The notes: generated from the sequence alone by a model not told the origin. Shown: positions 44,302 through 54,449, counted from the stretch's first letter. The stretch: DNA of 64,000 nt from Limnobacter olei (GCF_029087225.1 NZ_JARFJD010000018.1:1-64000), one strand, 5' to 3'. Made by a program: numbers and translations.

Positions 44302-45207
44302 TTATTCAGCAGGCTTCGTCTGCTCGGTCAGAACAAACCACGGTTTTGTAGAACTTTCATCGCCGAATCCACTTCCTTTGCTGACTTTGTAGCTTGAAAT
44401 GGGAGCGGCGATCAATTCTCGCTCATTGGGCAGCAAGGCATTTGACACAGAAATGTCTTTGGCCAGCTCGGATTGAACAATACAGCTGACTGCCCCAAAG
44501 ACGCTTGGTATCAGTGGGGTTGAGCAGTCACTGCGCTTGCTCATGCTCAAAAAATAGTCGGGTACAAAAGGTTTGCCAGTTTTCTCGGATTGCAACATGG
44601 CTTGGAACATGGGCGATGCAGGGTTCAGGTTATGCTGGGCCTCGGCAGACTGCACGGGCAAGGCATTCAAAAAGCTGACCAGTATCAGGCTTCTTTCTCG
44701 CAGGTCCGAGTGTGATTGAGGGGAACCTTTGAAATCACCGCGCAAAAATTCGTTCATGGCTTGTGAATATCCGTCAGTTGCAATGTAGTCCCGAAGCACG
44801 CACCGCTCTGCTGCACTGACCGGTAGCGCTTGCTGACCCTCTTTAGGCGCATTGGGTAGGGCTTGTGGTGCTGAAAGTGCCTCGATTCGTTCCTCGACCG
44901 TCAAGGTATTCTCAAGTTTGTAGTGTCCCCCGACTTTGACTCTTGGAATCTCGCCCTCGCTGGAATTGCCAATTTCCAGCCGACCGCTTTTGATGAGGTC
45001 CATGTCCGCCAGCTTTTCCTGACCGACCCTGAACCCGGCGAGTTCGCCGCGTGGCATTCGCAGTGTGGGGTGGCTCAACAAGGCCTGTGCACAGACTGAC
45101 TGTCCTTTGGCGACCAACAGCAGACCGGCAATGCGCGGGTCCTTGGCTGCGTGAGGTAACACGTGTTTCAGGAGCTGGTTGATCAGCGAAGAAATAGGAG
45201 TTGTCAT
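44302..45207 (-). CDS. ADP-ribosyltransferase-like protein of unknown role
   Basis: I do not recognise a named family member, but the C-terminal half (about 130-295 of 301) follows the R-S-E class ADP-ribosyltransferase fold: a helical start (AAERCVLRDYIATDGYSQAM, NEFLRGD), GKPFVPDYFLSMSKR resembling the Phe-x-Ser-x-Ser strand (SMS 221-223), and ISVSNALLPNERELIAAPIS with the catalytic Glu-x-Glu (262 and 264). The Arg-Gly strand expected near residues 180-195 is not visible (NALPVQSAEAQHN). No signal peptide or membrane helix is seen. It interrupts the conserved yicC-gmk order. It could be an effector, a toxin relative or an inactive homologue. Confidence 0.5.
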   Translation of the reverse strand: MTTPISSLINQLLKHVLPHAAKDPRIAGLLLVAKGQSVCAQALLSHPTLRMPRGELAGFRVGQEKLADMDLIKSGRLEIGNSSEGEIPRVKVGGHYKLENTLTVEERIEALSAPQALPNAPKEGQQALPVSAAERCVLRDYIATDGYSQAMNEFLRGDFKGSPQSHSDLRERSLILVSFLNALPVQSAEAQHNLNPASPMFQAMLQSEKTGKPFVPDYFLSMSKRSDCSTPLIPSVFGAVSCIVQSELAKDISVSNALLPNERELIAAPISSYKVSKGSGFGDESSTKPWFVLTEQTKPAE

Positions 45208-45288
45208 TGGGCAAAGTCTCGAACAGGGACAGGTTCGATTGGGTGCCCAAGGATTGAAATTGGTTCAATGTATCCCCGTATTCGGATT

Positions 45289-46218
45289 CTATTCGATGTT
45301 CTGAACTTGTTCGCGGAACTGTTCCACCAGTACTTTCAAGTCAATACTGGCCTGGGTTTGAGCAATTGCGTGGGCTTTACTGCCCAGTGTGTTGGCCTCG
45401 CGATTTAGCTCTTGAGTGACAAAATCCAGCCGTTTGCCAATAACCCCGCCTTTTTTCAGAATACGGCGCACCTCAGTGAAGTGCGTTTGCAGCCGCTCGA
45501 CTTCTTCTTTTACATCGATGCGTACGCTGTGCAAGGCCACCTCGTGTTTGATGCGTTCTTCAAGGTCTTCCACGGTCAGGTGGCTGGCTTTGTCGGAAAT
45601 GATTTTGTCGAAGGCCTCGGTCATGCGTTCCCGAATCTTGCCCTCATAGTGGGCCAAGAATTGGGGCAACATCGGCAGCAGGCTGTTCACGATCGCTTCC
45701 ATTCCGTCGATTTTTTCCAGAAGCACCGCAGCAAGGCCTGCACCCTCACGTTCGCGGCTTTGCTTTAAGGCAACAATGGCCTGGTCGCACAAGGCTGAAA
45801 TGGTCTCTTGCAACTCTTCGCCGCTCAGGCTGTTGTCTTCGACCACACCAGGCCAGTTCAGCACCTCGGTAATGCGAAAGCCGTTGGCCTTGGGCAAGGC
45901 GCTTTGAATGCTGGCCTCAAGCGCAGCCAATTGTTTGACTTGTTCCAGGTCAACCTTCGGAATCCGTTTTTCGCCCTCTGCACGTCCCCAGGAAATCCGG
46001 CATTCCACCTTCCCACGGCTCAGCGCGTTCATCAGTTTTTCGCGAATCAGTGGTTCCACCATGCGCAGGTCATCGGCCATGCGAAAGTTCAGGTCCAGAA
46101 AACGGGAATTCACGCTGCGCAACTCCATGCTCAGGGTGCCAGCACGGGTGGTGCTTTGTGCATTGGCAAAGCCTGTCATGCTGTGTACTGCTGCGGTGTT
46201 TTTGCTGTCCTTGCTCAT
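45289..46218 (-). CDS. yicC: YicC family endoribonuclease
   Basis: YicC proteins are endoribonucleases linked to stationary phase and small-RNA turnover. The 309-residue protein opens with the signature HSMTGFANAQSTTRAGTLSM and ELRSVNSRFLDLNFRM, and ends with the C-terminal DUF1732-type block (EVERLQTHFTEVRRILKKGG, GKRLDFVTQELNREANTLGS). It is divergent from dinB. In relatives it sits directly upstream of gmk. Confidence 0.94.
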   Translation of the reverse strand: MSKDSKNTAAVHSMTGFANAQSTTRAGTLSMELRSVNSRFLDLNFRMADDLRMVEPLIREKLMNALSRGKVECRISWGRAEGEKRIPKVDLEQVKQLAALEASIQSALPKANGFRITEVLNWPGVVEDNSLSGEELQETISALCDQAIVALKQSREREGAGLAAVLLEKIDGMEAIVNSLLPMLPQFLAHYEGKIRERMTEAFDKIISDKASHLTVEDLEERIKHEVALHSVRIDVKEEVERLQTHFTEVRRILKKGGVIGKRLDFVTQELNREANTLGSKAHAIAQTQASIDLKVLVEQFREQVQNIE

Positions 46219-46295
46219 TTGCGGCCTGTGCGTGTGTGTCAGTGGTGCATGGATTGTAAACTCTGGGCTGGTGCTTGTTTTATTCGGGGGTGTTT

Positions 46296-47498
46296 TTGTC
46301 GGGTCGAATCATTGCCCATTTGGACATGGACGCCTTCTACGCCAATGCCGAATTGGTGCGCAACCCGGCTTTGCGGGGTTTGCCGGTGGCCGTTGGAGGG
46401 CGCCGAGGCATGCAGCCGCTGCCCGGGCAGCAATTCCCGACCTTGGCGCAGTACCAGGGCAGGGGTGTGTTAACCACCGCCAACTACGAGGCCCGTGCGC
46501 TGGGTTTACATTCGGCCATGCCGACCATGAAGGCCGCCAAGTTGGCACCCCATGCTGTATTACTTCCTGCCGATTTCGACTGGTACAAAACCCTGTCAAG
46601 ACAGTTCAAGGCCGCCGTGCGGGAATTGGCACCCAACGTTGAAGATCGCGGTATCGATGAAATCTACATTGATTTGACCGGGGAAACCGGGGGGGATTTT
46701 GAGGCGGCCATTGAACTGGCGCGCCGATTGAAGGCTGCGGTAACCCGGGCTACTGGCGGCATGACCTGTTCAGTGGGTTTGTCAGAGAACAAGTTGACCT
46801 CCAAGATTTGCTCCGACTTGCAAAAACCAAATGGCCTAAGCGTGGTGCGTCCCGACCAGTTTCAGGAAATAATCTGGCCGCTTCCGGTGGGCAAAATCAA
46901 TGGGGTGGGGCCCAAGGCTCAGGAAAAGCTGAAAGCCATGGGTGTCAACAGCATTGCCGAGCTGGCTGCCCAACCTGTCGATTTGCTGAGAGAACGTTTC
47001 GGCGAAAGTTATGGGCTTTGGATGCATGAAAGTGCCCATGGCATTGACCGTCGGGAAGTCGCTTTGTATTCAGAGCCGAAAAGCATCAGTCGGGAAACTA
47101 CGTTTGAGAATGACATGCATGTGCGCCGGCAGCGCGACAACTTGACGCAAGTATTGCTGCACCTTGCCGACAAGCTTGCTCAAGACCTTGCCCGCAAACA
47201 GCGTCTTGCAAAAACCATCGGTGTGAAAGTGCGCTTCGCTGATTTCAAATCGCTGACGCGCGATATAACCACGGGTTTGACTGTGAGCTCTGCGGAAGAA
47301 ATTCTTCAAGCCACTCGGGCTTGCCTGAAGAAAATTCCATTTGAAGACAAAGGGGCCAGATCAACCATTCGCCTGTTGGGAATCAAAGCCAGCCATCTGA
47401 TTACCCCCGCGGAGGATGCGCTTGAAAAGGCCGCCGAGGAAAGCAGGCGAACCAAAGGGCAAGCCCAATTGTTTCTCGACCTGGAAGATGCGCCATAA
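46296..47498 (+). CDS. dinB: DNA polymerase IV (Y-family)
   Basis: DinB is an error-prone translesion polymerase. The protein (about 400 residues) has catalytic acidic residues in IIAHLDMDAFYANAE and VEDRGIDEIYIDLTG, palm and finger motifs (GRGVLTTANYEARALGLHSA) and a little-finger domain (TIGVKVRFADFKSLTRDITT). The start is uncertain: TTG 46296 has a good GGGGG site at 46286-46290, but GTG 46290 and TTG 46275 are in frame and no ATG precedes the catalytic Asp. About 17 extra residues (GMQPLPGQQFPTLAQYQ) lie between VAVGGRR and GRGVLTTANY. No SOS box was identified. Confidence 0.9.
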   Translation: MSGRIIAHLDMDAFYANAELVRNPALRGLPVAVGGRRGMQPLPGQQFPTLAQYQGRGVLTTANYEARALGLHSAMPTMKAAKLAPHAVLLPADFDWYKTLSRQFKAAVRELAPNVEDRGIDEIYIDLTGETGGDFEAAIELARRLKAAVTRATGGMTCSVGLSENKLTSKICSDLQKPNGLSVVRPDQFQEIIWPLPVGKINGVGPKAQEKLKAMGVNSIAELAAQPVDLLRERFGESYGLWMHESAHGIDRREVALYSEPKSISRETTFENDMHVRRQRDNLTQVLLHLADKLAQDLARKQRLAKTIGVKVRFADFKSLTRDITTGLTVSSAEEILQATRACLKKIPFEDKGARSTIRLLGIKASHLITPAEDALEKAAEESRRTKGQAQLFLDLEDAP

Positions 47499-47536
47499 TG
47501 CGTGCACTACAAAAGCACACGCACTGGAGAATTTGA

Positions 47537-48268
47537 ATGAACGCCACCCAAGCCCGCCCCGATGGACGAAGCCCTGACACCTTGCGCAATATCAGCCTGG
47601 AGCGCAATTACACAAAGCATGCCGAGGGTTCAGTCATGGTGCGTTTCGGCGACACCCATGTGTTGTGCACCTGCAGCGTTGAAGACAAAGTGCCAGGCTT
47701 TTTGAAAGGACAGAACCAGGGTTGGTTGACGGCCGAATACGGCATGTTGCCCCGTTCTACCCATTCCCGCATGGATCGCGAGGCGGCCAAGGGCAAGCAA
47801 AGTGGCCGTACGCAGGAAATTCAGCGCCTGATTGGCCGTGCCTTGCGCGCAGCAGTCGATTTAAACAAGCTGGGCGAACGTACCTTGAAAATTGATTGCG
47901 ATGTGATCCAGGCCGATGGCGGCACACGCACGGCATCGATCACGGGCGCCATGGTCGCTGTGGCCGATGCAATTGGCAAACTGGTGGCCAGCGGCGCTTT
48001 GGCTGAAAACCCGATCAAGCAGTTCGTAGCGGCCGTGTCGGTGGGTGTGGTCAACGGCCAGGTTGTGCTTGACTTGAATTACGATGAAGACTCCACCTGC
48101 GAAACCGACTTGAATGTGGTGATGACCGAGAAAGGTGGCTTTGTAGAAGTGCAGGGCACCGCCGAGGGCGATGCCTTTAGCCGGGACGAATTGAATGGCA
48201 TGCTGGACTCGGCCGCAGCTGGAATTGCTGAGCTGGTTCGCCTGCAGAAAGCGGCTTTACAGGCATAA
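47537..48268 (+). CDS. rph: Ribonuclease PH
   Basis: RNase PH trims tRNA 3' ends phosphorolytically. The 243-residue protein is a full-length member: [80 protein letters not shown] and [25 protein letters not shown] at 47526 on supports the start. It heads rph-rdgB-hemW. Confidence 0.97.
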   Translation: MNATQARPDGRSPDTLRNISLERNYTKHAEGSVMVRFGDTHVLCTCSVEDKVPGFLKGQNQGWLTAEYGMLPRSTHSRMDREAAKGKQSGRTQEIQRLIGRALRAAVDLNKLGERTLKIDCDVIQADGGTRTASITGAMVAVADAIGKLVASGALAENPIKQFVAAVSVGVVNGQVVLDLNYDEDSTCETDLNVVMTEKGGFVEVQGTAEGDAFSRDELNGMLDSAAAGIAELVRLQKAALQA

Positions 48269-48291
48269 AAACTAAGTTGGATTACAAAGCG

Positions 48292-48921
48292 ATGGCGGCG
48301 AACAGCGAATGGGTATTGGCCAGTGGCAACAAAGGCAAACTGCGGGAATTTCAAGACCTGTTTGCCCCTTGGGGCGTGAATTGGGTTGCACAGGGTGAAC
48401 TGGGTGTGCCCGATGCCGAGGAGCCCTTTCATACCTTTGTTGAGAATGCCCTCACCAAGGCGCGCCATGCCAGCCGCCTTACAGGCCGCCCTGCGCTGGC
48501 CGATGATTCGGGTTTGTGTGTGCCCGCGATTGCGGGTGCGCCGGGTGTGTTGTCTGCCCGGTATGCCACCTTGTTTGGTCAAGAAAAAAGCGATGCCAAC
48601 AACAACGCCTGCTTGATTGAAAAGCTCCAGGGTGTTGAAGACCGCCGCGCGTATTTTGTGTGCGCCATGGTGTGGGTGGCCCATGCGGATGACCCTACGC
48701 CCACCATCGCCCAGAAAATGTGGTGGGGTGAGGTAATCGATACGCCGCAAGGTGAACATGGTTTTGGTTACGACCCTCACTTCTGGTTGCCAGAGCATCA
48801 GTGCACGGCCGCGCAAATGCCCAAAGAATTGAAAAACCAATTCAGTCACCGCGCGCTGGCCACCCAAGCCCTGTTGCAGGAATTGCAGCAGCGCCTGGGT
48901 TTGAAAAAGGCGGTTGCATAA
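48292..48921 (+). CDS. rdgB: dITP/XTP pyrophosphatase (RdgB/HAM1)
   Basis: RdgB removes non-canonical purine triphosphates (dITP, XTP). The 209-residue protein has the substrate motif VLASGNKGKLREFQDLF, FVENALTKARHASRLTGRPA, LADDSGLCVPAIAGAPGVLS and HGFGYDPHFWLP. ATG 48292 (MAANSEW) is preferred over TTG 48277, which lacks a better ribosome-binding site. Its stop abuts the hemW start codon. Confidence 0.95.
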   Translation: MAANSEWVLASGNKGKLREFQDLFAPWGVNWVAQGELGVPDAEEPFHTFVENALTKARHASRLTGRPALADDSGLCVPAIAGAPGVLSARYATLFGQEKSDANNNACLIEKLQGVEDRRAYFVCAMVWVAHADDPTPTIAQKMWWGEVIDTPQGEHGFGYDPHFWLPEHQCTAAQMPKELKNQFSHRALATQALLQELQQRLGLKKAVA

Positions 48922-50265
48922 GTGGAGCAGGGCGAGGACAAATCAGGCAAGCCGGGATTCATGGCTTCAACCACGGCTGGCAACCTGGTCGGCCGTGTCT
49001 TCATGCCCAGCGAACTTCGATTTGCCGCCATGCCGCCTTTGGCTCTTTATATTCACCTGCCTTGGTGTGTGCGCAAATGCCCTTACTGTGATTTCAACAG
49101 TCACTTGGCGCCGGAGAGCAAGCTGCGTGAAGTGGGCGTACCGCTGGTGTCGGATATTCAGTGCGTCGACATGAATCTATCGATCGCTGGTGAGCAGGGT
49201 TTTGCAGAGTCGCTGCCTATGGACTTGCAACGCCGTTACCTCCATGCCCTGATTGCCGATCTTGACCAACAATTGCCCAAAATCTGGGGCCGAAAGTTGT
49301 ACTCAATTTTCATCGGTGGTGGCACACCTTCCCTGTTTGCGCCCGAGTTGATTGATGAACTGTTGGGCGCAGTGCGTGCACGTTTGGGCATGCCACAAAG
49401 TGGCGAAATCACCATGGAAGCCAATCCTGGTACTTTTGAACAAGCGCGATTTGAAGGGTTTCGAGAGGCGGGCATCAACCGCTTGTCGATCGGTGTGCAA
49501 AGTTTCTCCGATTCTCACTTGAAGGCCTTGGGACGGGTGCACAACAGCGGGCAGGCCTTGGCCGCAGTGCGCAGTGCCGTGGCCTTGTTCGATGAAGTGA
49601 ACATTGATCTGATGTATGCCTTGCCGAATCAAAACGTGGAGCAGGCACTGGCCGATGTGGCGCAGGCCGTGGCGCTGGACAGCACGCACCTTAGCCTGTA
49701 CCAGTTAACCATGGAGCCCAACACGCTGTTTGCGGCAAAACCGCCGCCTCTGCCCGATGACGACACCTTGATCGACATCGAAGAGGCCGTTCACAAGGCT
49801 GCGAAGGAGGCAGGCTTTGAGCAATACGAAATTTCGGCCTTTGCCAAACCCGGACACCGCTGCCAGCACAACCTGAATTATTGGGGGTTTGGCGACTATC
49901 TAGGTATTGGTGCCGGGGCGCACGCAAAAGTAAGCTACCCCAACCGCATTGAACGGGAAACCCGCCACCGCAACCCCATGGCTTATATGGAAGAAATGGA
50001 GGGTGCCGCGCAACCGCTGGAGGTGCGCACCCTGGCCGTGAACGAGTTGCCGTTTGAGTTCATGCTCAACGCCTTGCGCTTAATCGATGGTGTACCCGAA
50101 AGCTGGTTCGTGGAGCGTTGTGGCAGGCCATTGAGCGATTTGCAAAAGCCTTTGAAACAGGCATTGAGCAAAGGTTTGATTGAAACCCAACCTGGCCTGT
50201 TCAAGCCCACTGAATTGGGCTTTCGTTTTCTGAATGACCTTCAGGAAATGTTCCTGGCCAGTTAA
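48922..50265 (+). CDS. hemW: Heme chaperone HemW (radical SAM, coproporphyrinogen oxidase-like)
   Basis: HemW is a radical SAM protein that binds and delivers heme; it was long annotated as oxygen-independent coproporphyrinogen III oxidase. The Fe-S motif is CVRKCPYC in YIHLPWCVRKCPYCDFNSH, followed by FIGGGTPSLF, GINRLSIGVQSFSD and the C-terminal NYWGFGDYLGIGAGAHAKV. The cysteine spacing (C-x3-C-x2-C) is as in HemW. An insert of about 35 residues follows NSHLAPES. GTG 48922 immediately follows rdgB; ATG 48961 and ATG 49003 are alternative starts. Confidence 0.92.
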   Translation: MEQGEDKSGKPGFMASTTAGNLVGRVFMPSELRFAAMPPLALYIHLPWCVRKCPYCDFNSHLAPESKLREVGVPLVSDIQCVDMNLSIAGEQGFAESLPMDLQRRYLHALIADLDQQLPKIWGRKLYSIFIGGGTPSLFAPELIDELLGAVRARLGMPQSGEITMEANPGTFEQARFEGFREAGINRLSIGVQSFSDSHLKALGRVHNSGQALAAVRSAVALFDEVNIDLMYALPNQNVEQALADVAQAVALDSTHLSLYQLTMEPNTLFAAKPPPLPDDDTLIDIEEAVHKAAKEAGFEQYEISAFAKPGHRCQHNLNYWGFGDYLGIGAGAHAKVSYPNRIERETRHRNPMAYMEEMEGAAQPLEVRTLAVNELPFEFMLNALRLIDGVPESWFVERCGRPLSDLQKPLKQALSKGLIETQPGLFKPTELGFRFLNDLQEMFLAS

Positions 50266-50281
50266 GCGCTTTTTGTCCGGT

Positions 50282-50806
50282 TCAGTTCAAGTGGCGCGTT
50301 TCTGGCCGCTCGATAATGCTGGGCACACTCTTGAAATGCAAACCCCAATCAGCCTGCCCACAGGTTTTTATCAACAAGTCAGCAAAGCCGTGCTGCAGCT
50401 GTTCGGCCATTCGCATCTCGAACCCTTTGCCACTGCCTGCAACCAATTTCAACACCAGATCGGTGTTGTGCGCCTCGCCACTGGGGCGCAGCTCAATCTG
50501 AGTGATCAGAAGGGGGTCGGCACCCAGTGGCGTGGTGGTGTTTTTGTCTTGAAACGGGCTTTTGAAATCAGCGGAGTACAGCGACACTTCGCGGCTCATT
50601 TCGAGCAGCGCTTTGCGGCCCGCCTCGTTCAGCGGCCTGTCGCTGGCCAGTAGTTTTTGCATCATCTCATCCAGGCTGGGTATCAACATGCGCACCATGC
50701 GGCGCGTCAGCCATACCCGTACCTCCTGGTTTTCAGCCGAATTGATTCGCATCAGGATGCGATCATGCTCGGGCGCGTAAGCAACTTGGAGTTGTTTGAT
50801 TTGCAT
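50282..50806 (-). CDS. Conserved-looking hypothetical protein
   Basis: I do not recognise a named family. The 174-residue protein starts MQIKQLQVAYAPEHDRILMR and contains INSAENQEVRVWLTRRMVRM, PSLDEMMQKLLASDRPLNEA and a C-terminal beta-rich part (TQIELRPSGEAHNTDLVLKL, GKGFEMRMAEQLQHGFADLL). No signal peptide or membrane segment is present; it is probably cytoplasmic. Codon use matches its neighbours. It is convergent with hemW and divergent from clpB. ATG 50806 was chosen over an upstream in-frame start at 50833 because the compact fold begins there. Confidence 0.7.
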   Translation of the reverse strand: MQIKQLQVAYAPEHDRILMRINSAENQEVRVWLTRRMVRMLIPSLDEMMQKLLASDRPLNEAGRKALLEMSREVSLYSADFKSPFQDKNTTTPLGADPLLITQIELRPSGEAHNTDLVLKLVAGSGKGFEMRMAEQLQHGFADLLIKTCGQADWGLHFKSVPSIIERPETRHLN

Positions 50807-50853
50807 GGCAGCGTACTTGGAAAAATAGTGCATGTCATTTGTGTTGGCGTTAT

Positions 50854-50881
50854 CTTGAAATCACCACGCTCGCCCACACAT
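50854..50881 (+). promoter_or_regulatory. Heat-shock (sigma32) type promoter for clpB
   Basis: CTTGAAA (50854-50860) matches the sigma32 -35 element exactly. After 13 bases, CCACACAT (50874-50881) partly matches the CCCCATNT -10 element. The clpB ATG follows 49 bp later. Placement ahead of a classic heat-shock gene supports the call. Confidence 0.6.
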
Positions 50882-50930
50882 ACGGTTTATGGGTATTGTG
50901 ACTCAAAATTGTTAAGAAGGGTTTGCACAC

Positions 50931-53519
50931 ATGCGTTTAGATCGACTGACCACCAAGTTTCAGGAAGCTTTGGCCGACGCCCAAAGCCTGGCTGTTGGAA
51001 AAGACAACCCCACAGTTGAACCTGCACACGTGTTGTTGGCCATGCTCAAGCAGGGCGAGGGGTCTGTTCGCGGCGTCATCAGCAAAGCGGGCGGTAACCC
51101 GCAGGTGTTGGTCAAAGGCGTTGAGGCCGAAGTGAACAACCTGCCTCAAGTGGCCAACAATGCGGGTCAAATCCAGATTGGCAGCAAATTGCAGGCTGCC
51201 TTGAACCTCACCGACAAAGAGGCGCAAAAGCGAGGCGACCAGTTTATTGCCAGTGAACTGTTTTTGCTGGCTTGTTTGCAAGACAGCACCGGCTTGGCCA
51301 AGGTCATGAAAGAAGCGGGCTTGAATGCCCAGTCGCTGAACACTGCAATTGAGCAGGTGCGCGGTGGCGCCGCTGTCGACAGCGCCGAGGGTGAAAGCCA
51401 GCGCGAAGCTTTGAAAAAATACACCATTGATTTAACCGAGCGCGCCCGGATGGGCAAGCTGGATCCCGTCATCGGTCGCGATGACGAAATTCGTCGTGCC
51501 ATTCAAATTCTGCAGCGCCGAACCAAGAACAACCCTGTGCTGATCGGCGAACCTGGTGTGGGTAAAACCGCGATTGTGGAAGGGCTGGCGCAGCGCATTG
51601 TGAATGGCGAGGTGCCTGACACCTTAAAAAACAAGCGTGTGCTGGTATTGGACATGGCCTTGTTGCTGGCCGGTGCCAAGTACCGCGGCGAATTTGAAGA
51701 ACGCCTGAAAGCCGTATTGAAAGACGTGGCCGCCGATGAGGGGCAAACCATTGTGTTTATTGATGAAATTCACACCATGGTGGGTGCTGGCAAAGCCGAG
51801 GGTGCAATTGATGCCGGCAATATGTTGAAGCCTGCACTGGCCCGCGGCGAATTGCATTGTATTGGCGCCACCACGCTGGATGAATACCGCAAGTACATTG
51901 AAAAAGATGCAGCACTTGAACGCCGTTTCCAGAAAGTGCTGGTGGGCGAGCCCAGTGTTGAAAGTACCATTGCCATTCTGCGTGGTTTGCAGGAACGCTA
52001 TGAGTTGCACCACGGCGTGGACATTACCGACCCCGCCATTGTTGCGGCTGCGGAGCTTAGCCACCGGTACATTACCGATCGCTTCCTGCCCGACAAAGCC
52101 ATTGACTTGATTGATGAGGCTGCCGCGCGAATCAAGATGGAAATTGATTCCAAGCCTGAGGAAATGGACAAGCTCGATCGTCGGATCATTCAGCTGAAAA
52201 TTGAACGAGAAGCTGTGAAGCGCGAGCAAGACGACGCCTCTAAAAAGCGCCTCGCCCTGATCGAAGAGGAAATTGTTCGTCTTGAGCGTGAGTATGCAGA
52301 CCTCGACGAAATCTGGAAAAGTGAAAAAGCAGCAGTGCAGGGCAGTGCGGCCATCAAGGAAGAAATTGATCACATTCGCGCAGAAATCGAGCAGTGGAAA
52401 CGCAAGGGCGATTGGCAAAAAGTGTCTGAACTTCAGTATGGCAAATTGCCCGATCTGGAGAAAAAGCTGAACGACGTGAAAGACAACGAGGGCGGCGAGA
52501 AAAAACCGAACAGGCTGTTGCGCACCCAGGTTGGTACCGAAGAAATTGCAGAGGTGGTTAGCCGCGCAACCGGCATTCCAGTGAGCAAAATGCTGCAAGG
52601 TGAACGCGACAAATTGTTGCAAATGGAAGCTGCCTTGCACATGCGTGTCGTTGGGCAAGACGAAGCCGTCACCTTGGTATCCGACGCTATTCGCCGTTCA
52701 CGGGCTGGGCTTTCGGACCCCAACAAGCCCTTGGGTTCGTTCCTGTTTCTGGGCCCCACCGGTGTGGGTAAAACAGAGCTGTGCAAGGCACTGGCCGGTT
52801 TCCTGTTTGATTCGGAGGACCATCTGATTCGTATCGACATGAGTGAGTTCATGGAGAAGCACAGTGTGAGCCGGCTCGTGGGTGCGCCTCCGGGGTATGT
52901 GGGCTATGACGAAGGCGGTTACTTGACCGAGGCTGTGCGCCGCAAACCCTACAGCGTGATTTTGCTGGATGAGGTGGAGAAAGCCCACCCCGATGTGTTC
53001 AACGTGCTGTTGCAAGTGCTGGATGATGGGCGTTTGACCGATGGGCAGGGCCGCACTGTGGACTTTAAAAATACAGTCATTGTGATGACATCCAACCTGG
53101 GTTCGCATGAAATTCAGCGCCTTGCCGGACAAGATGGTGAAGTGATCAAGGCTGCTGTGATGGAAGAAGTGAAGCAACACTTCCGCCCGGAATTTATTAA
53201 CCGGGTAGACGAGTTGGTGGTGTTCCATGCTTTGGACAATGCACACATCGCCAATATTGCCCGCATTCAGTTGCAGCGTTTGCAGCAGCGTTTGGCCAGC
53301 CGCGACATGCGCCTGGAGGTGAGCGATGCAGCCTTGGCCGAAGTGGTGAAAGCTGGCTTTGATCCGCTGTACGGTGCTCGACCCTTAAAGCGTGCCATTC
53401 AGCAGATCATCGAAAACCCGGTTTCAAAAATGATTCTGGAAGGCCGGTTTGGGCCAAACGATGTGGTGCCAGTTGATTTCAAGGAAGGTGCATTTACCTT
53501 TGAGCGGGTGGTTCACTGA
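50931..53519 (+). CDS. clpB: ATP-dependent chaperone ClpB
   Basis: ClpB is the AAA+ disaggregase working with DnaK. The 862-residue protein is full length: N domain (1-145, [20 protein letters not shown]), first AAA+ domain (Walker [16 protein letters not shown], Walker [12 protein letters not shown]), the long M-domain coiled coil (about 405-525) that distinguishes ClpB from ClpA, second AAA+ domain ([30 protein letters not shown]) and the C-terminal D2 small domain. Its 3' end overlaps the convergent orphan gene by 26 bp. Confidence 0.97.
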   Translation: MRLDRLTTKFQEALADAQSLAVGKDNPTVEPAHVLLAMLKQGEGSVRGVISKAGGNPQVLVKGVEAEVNNLPQVANNAGQIQIGSKLQAALNLTDKEAQKRGDQFIASELFLLACLQDSTGLAKVMKEAGLNAQSLNTAIEQVRGGAAVDSAEGESQREALKKYTIDLTERARMGKLDPVIGRDDEIRRAIQILQRRTKNNPVLIGEPGVGKTAIVEGLAQRIVNGEVPDTLKNKRVLVLDMALLLAGAKYRGEFEERLKAVLKDVAADEGQTIVFIDEIHTMVGAGKAEGAIDAGNMLKPALARGELHCIGATTLDEYRKYIEKDAALERRFQKVLVGEPSVESTIAILRGLQERYELHHGVDITDPAIVAAAELSHRYITDRFLPDKAIDLIDEAAARIKMEIDSKPEEMDKLDRRIIQLKIEREAVKREQDDASKKRLALIEEEIVRLEREYADLDEIWKSEKAAVQGSAAIKEEIDHIRAEIEQWKRKGDWQKVSELQYGKLPDLEKKLNDVKDNEGGEKKPNRLLRTQVGTEEIAEVVSRATGIPVSKMLQGERDKLLQMEAALHMRVVGQDEAVTLVSDAIRRSRAGLSDPNKPLGSFLFLGPTGVGKTELCKALAGFLFDSEDHLIRIDMSEFMEKHSVSRLVGAPPGYVGYDEGGYLTEAVRRKPYSVILLDEVEKAHPDVFNVLLQVLDDGRLTDGQGRTVDFKNTVIVMTSNLGSHEIQRLAGQDGEVIKAAVMEEVKQHFRPEFINRVDELVVFHALDNAHIANIARIQLQRLQQRLASRDMRLEVSDAALAEVVKAGFDPLYGARPLKRAIQQIIENPVSKMILEGRFGPNDVVPVDFKEGAFTFERVVH

Positions 53520-54432
53520 AATAGTGTTCAGGAATGCGGCGGTCGAACTGATCCGATAAACTCGAAAGGCTGGATTCTATAGATTGGCGGGCCAGATTCA
53601 TTGTCTGGCCTGCCAATAGTCTGGGAAGGCCCGAGTAGGGCATCAAATCATGTTCGGGTGCTTCCAGCTGAGTGCCCGCATCATCTCGAAAGTACCTGCT
53701 GGTTTTATACAGGCTTTCATACTCGTCGTCTTTCAGCCGCGTAACGTAACACTCAACATGTTCCAAAGGATGATCGTGTCCTGTTTCCAGGCGATGACTC
53801 TTCAATGCTTGTCGAATTGCCTCAACACGACCCACACCATCCAGCGTAATGATTCGGTCTTGTCCTGCACAGCCAACTTTTAAAGCACCTGAGGAGCCAG
53901 CAAGCAAGTTGATCGTTTGAAGGTCAATGGTTTTTTCAGTTGGGTTGGACTTTAACCATTCCAGTATGCAACTGGCACGCTGGGCAGTTTTTTCAATGGC
54001 TACTCCATCGATGCTGTGCTGTGACCGTATGACGTCGATCGGCACTTTTGCGAGGCGGTAATCCTCACTGCGAATTCTTCCAGTGATCCAGGACGAGGTG
54101 TTGTGACGTTTCACGCGGGCCGGGCAGGCAATTGCTGTCAGCAGTTGGGGCAGCGCCTTCAAACTGCCAAATTTTGAGAGCATGGCGCGGATTCCACCGC
54201 TGTCAGTTTCTTGCAGGGGCGGTTGTTGCGCCAGGCAATGTTGCAGGGTTGTACTCGATTGCTGCTGGTTAAAGTGGTTTGCAATGGCTTTTGCCGAAAT
54301 GGATATGGCCTGACCCGTGGCTGGCTTTGTGGGGGAAAGCTGGTCAAGCTGGCTTTGGGAAAGCGCTTTGGAATTGGCGCGTGGGCTGGATTCTGGGGTA
54401 TTGGAGATCACTTCGCTGGTAGAAAGTGGCAT
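53494..54432 (-). CDS. Orphan protein with ParB/sulfiredoxin-like domain
   Basis: I do not recognise a family name. The 312-residue protein has a Ser/Thr/Gln/Pro-rich, poorly structured N-terminus (about 1-75). A core (about 125-235) resembles the ParB/sulfiredoxin fold: [19 protein letters not shown], then [20 protein letters not shown] (DGVGR at 198-202 in place of DGHHR/GERR) and [11 protein letters not shown]. There is no helix-turn-helix, so it is not a partition ParB. The start has AAAGG upstream. Low-complexity N-termini of this kind occur in secreted effectors, but no secretion system other than the flagellar one is visible here. Confidence 0.45.
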   Translation of the reverse strand: MPLSTSEVISNTPESSPRANSKALSQSQLDQLSPTKPATGQAISISAKAIANHFNQQQSSTTLQHCLAQQPPLQETDSGGIRAMLSKFGSLKALPQLLTAIACPARVKRHNTSSWITGRIRSEDYRLAKVPIDVIRSQHSIDGVAIEKTAQRASCILEWLKSNPTEKTIDLQTINLLAGSSGALKVGCAGQDRIITLDGVGRVEAIRQALKSHRLETGHDHPLEHVECYVTRLKDDEYESLYKTSRYFRDDAGTQLEAPEHDLMPYSGLPRLLAGQTMNLARQSIESSLSSLSDQFDRRIPEHYFSEPPAQR

Positions 54433-54449
54433 CGATACCTTTTTGTGTT

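Noticed and set aside
43350-44351. Plus-strand open frame (333 codons) opposite gmk and rpoZ
   Set aside because: Both minus-strand genes are unmistakable. The plus frame shows no family motif and spans two genes and their gap.
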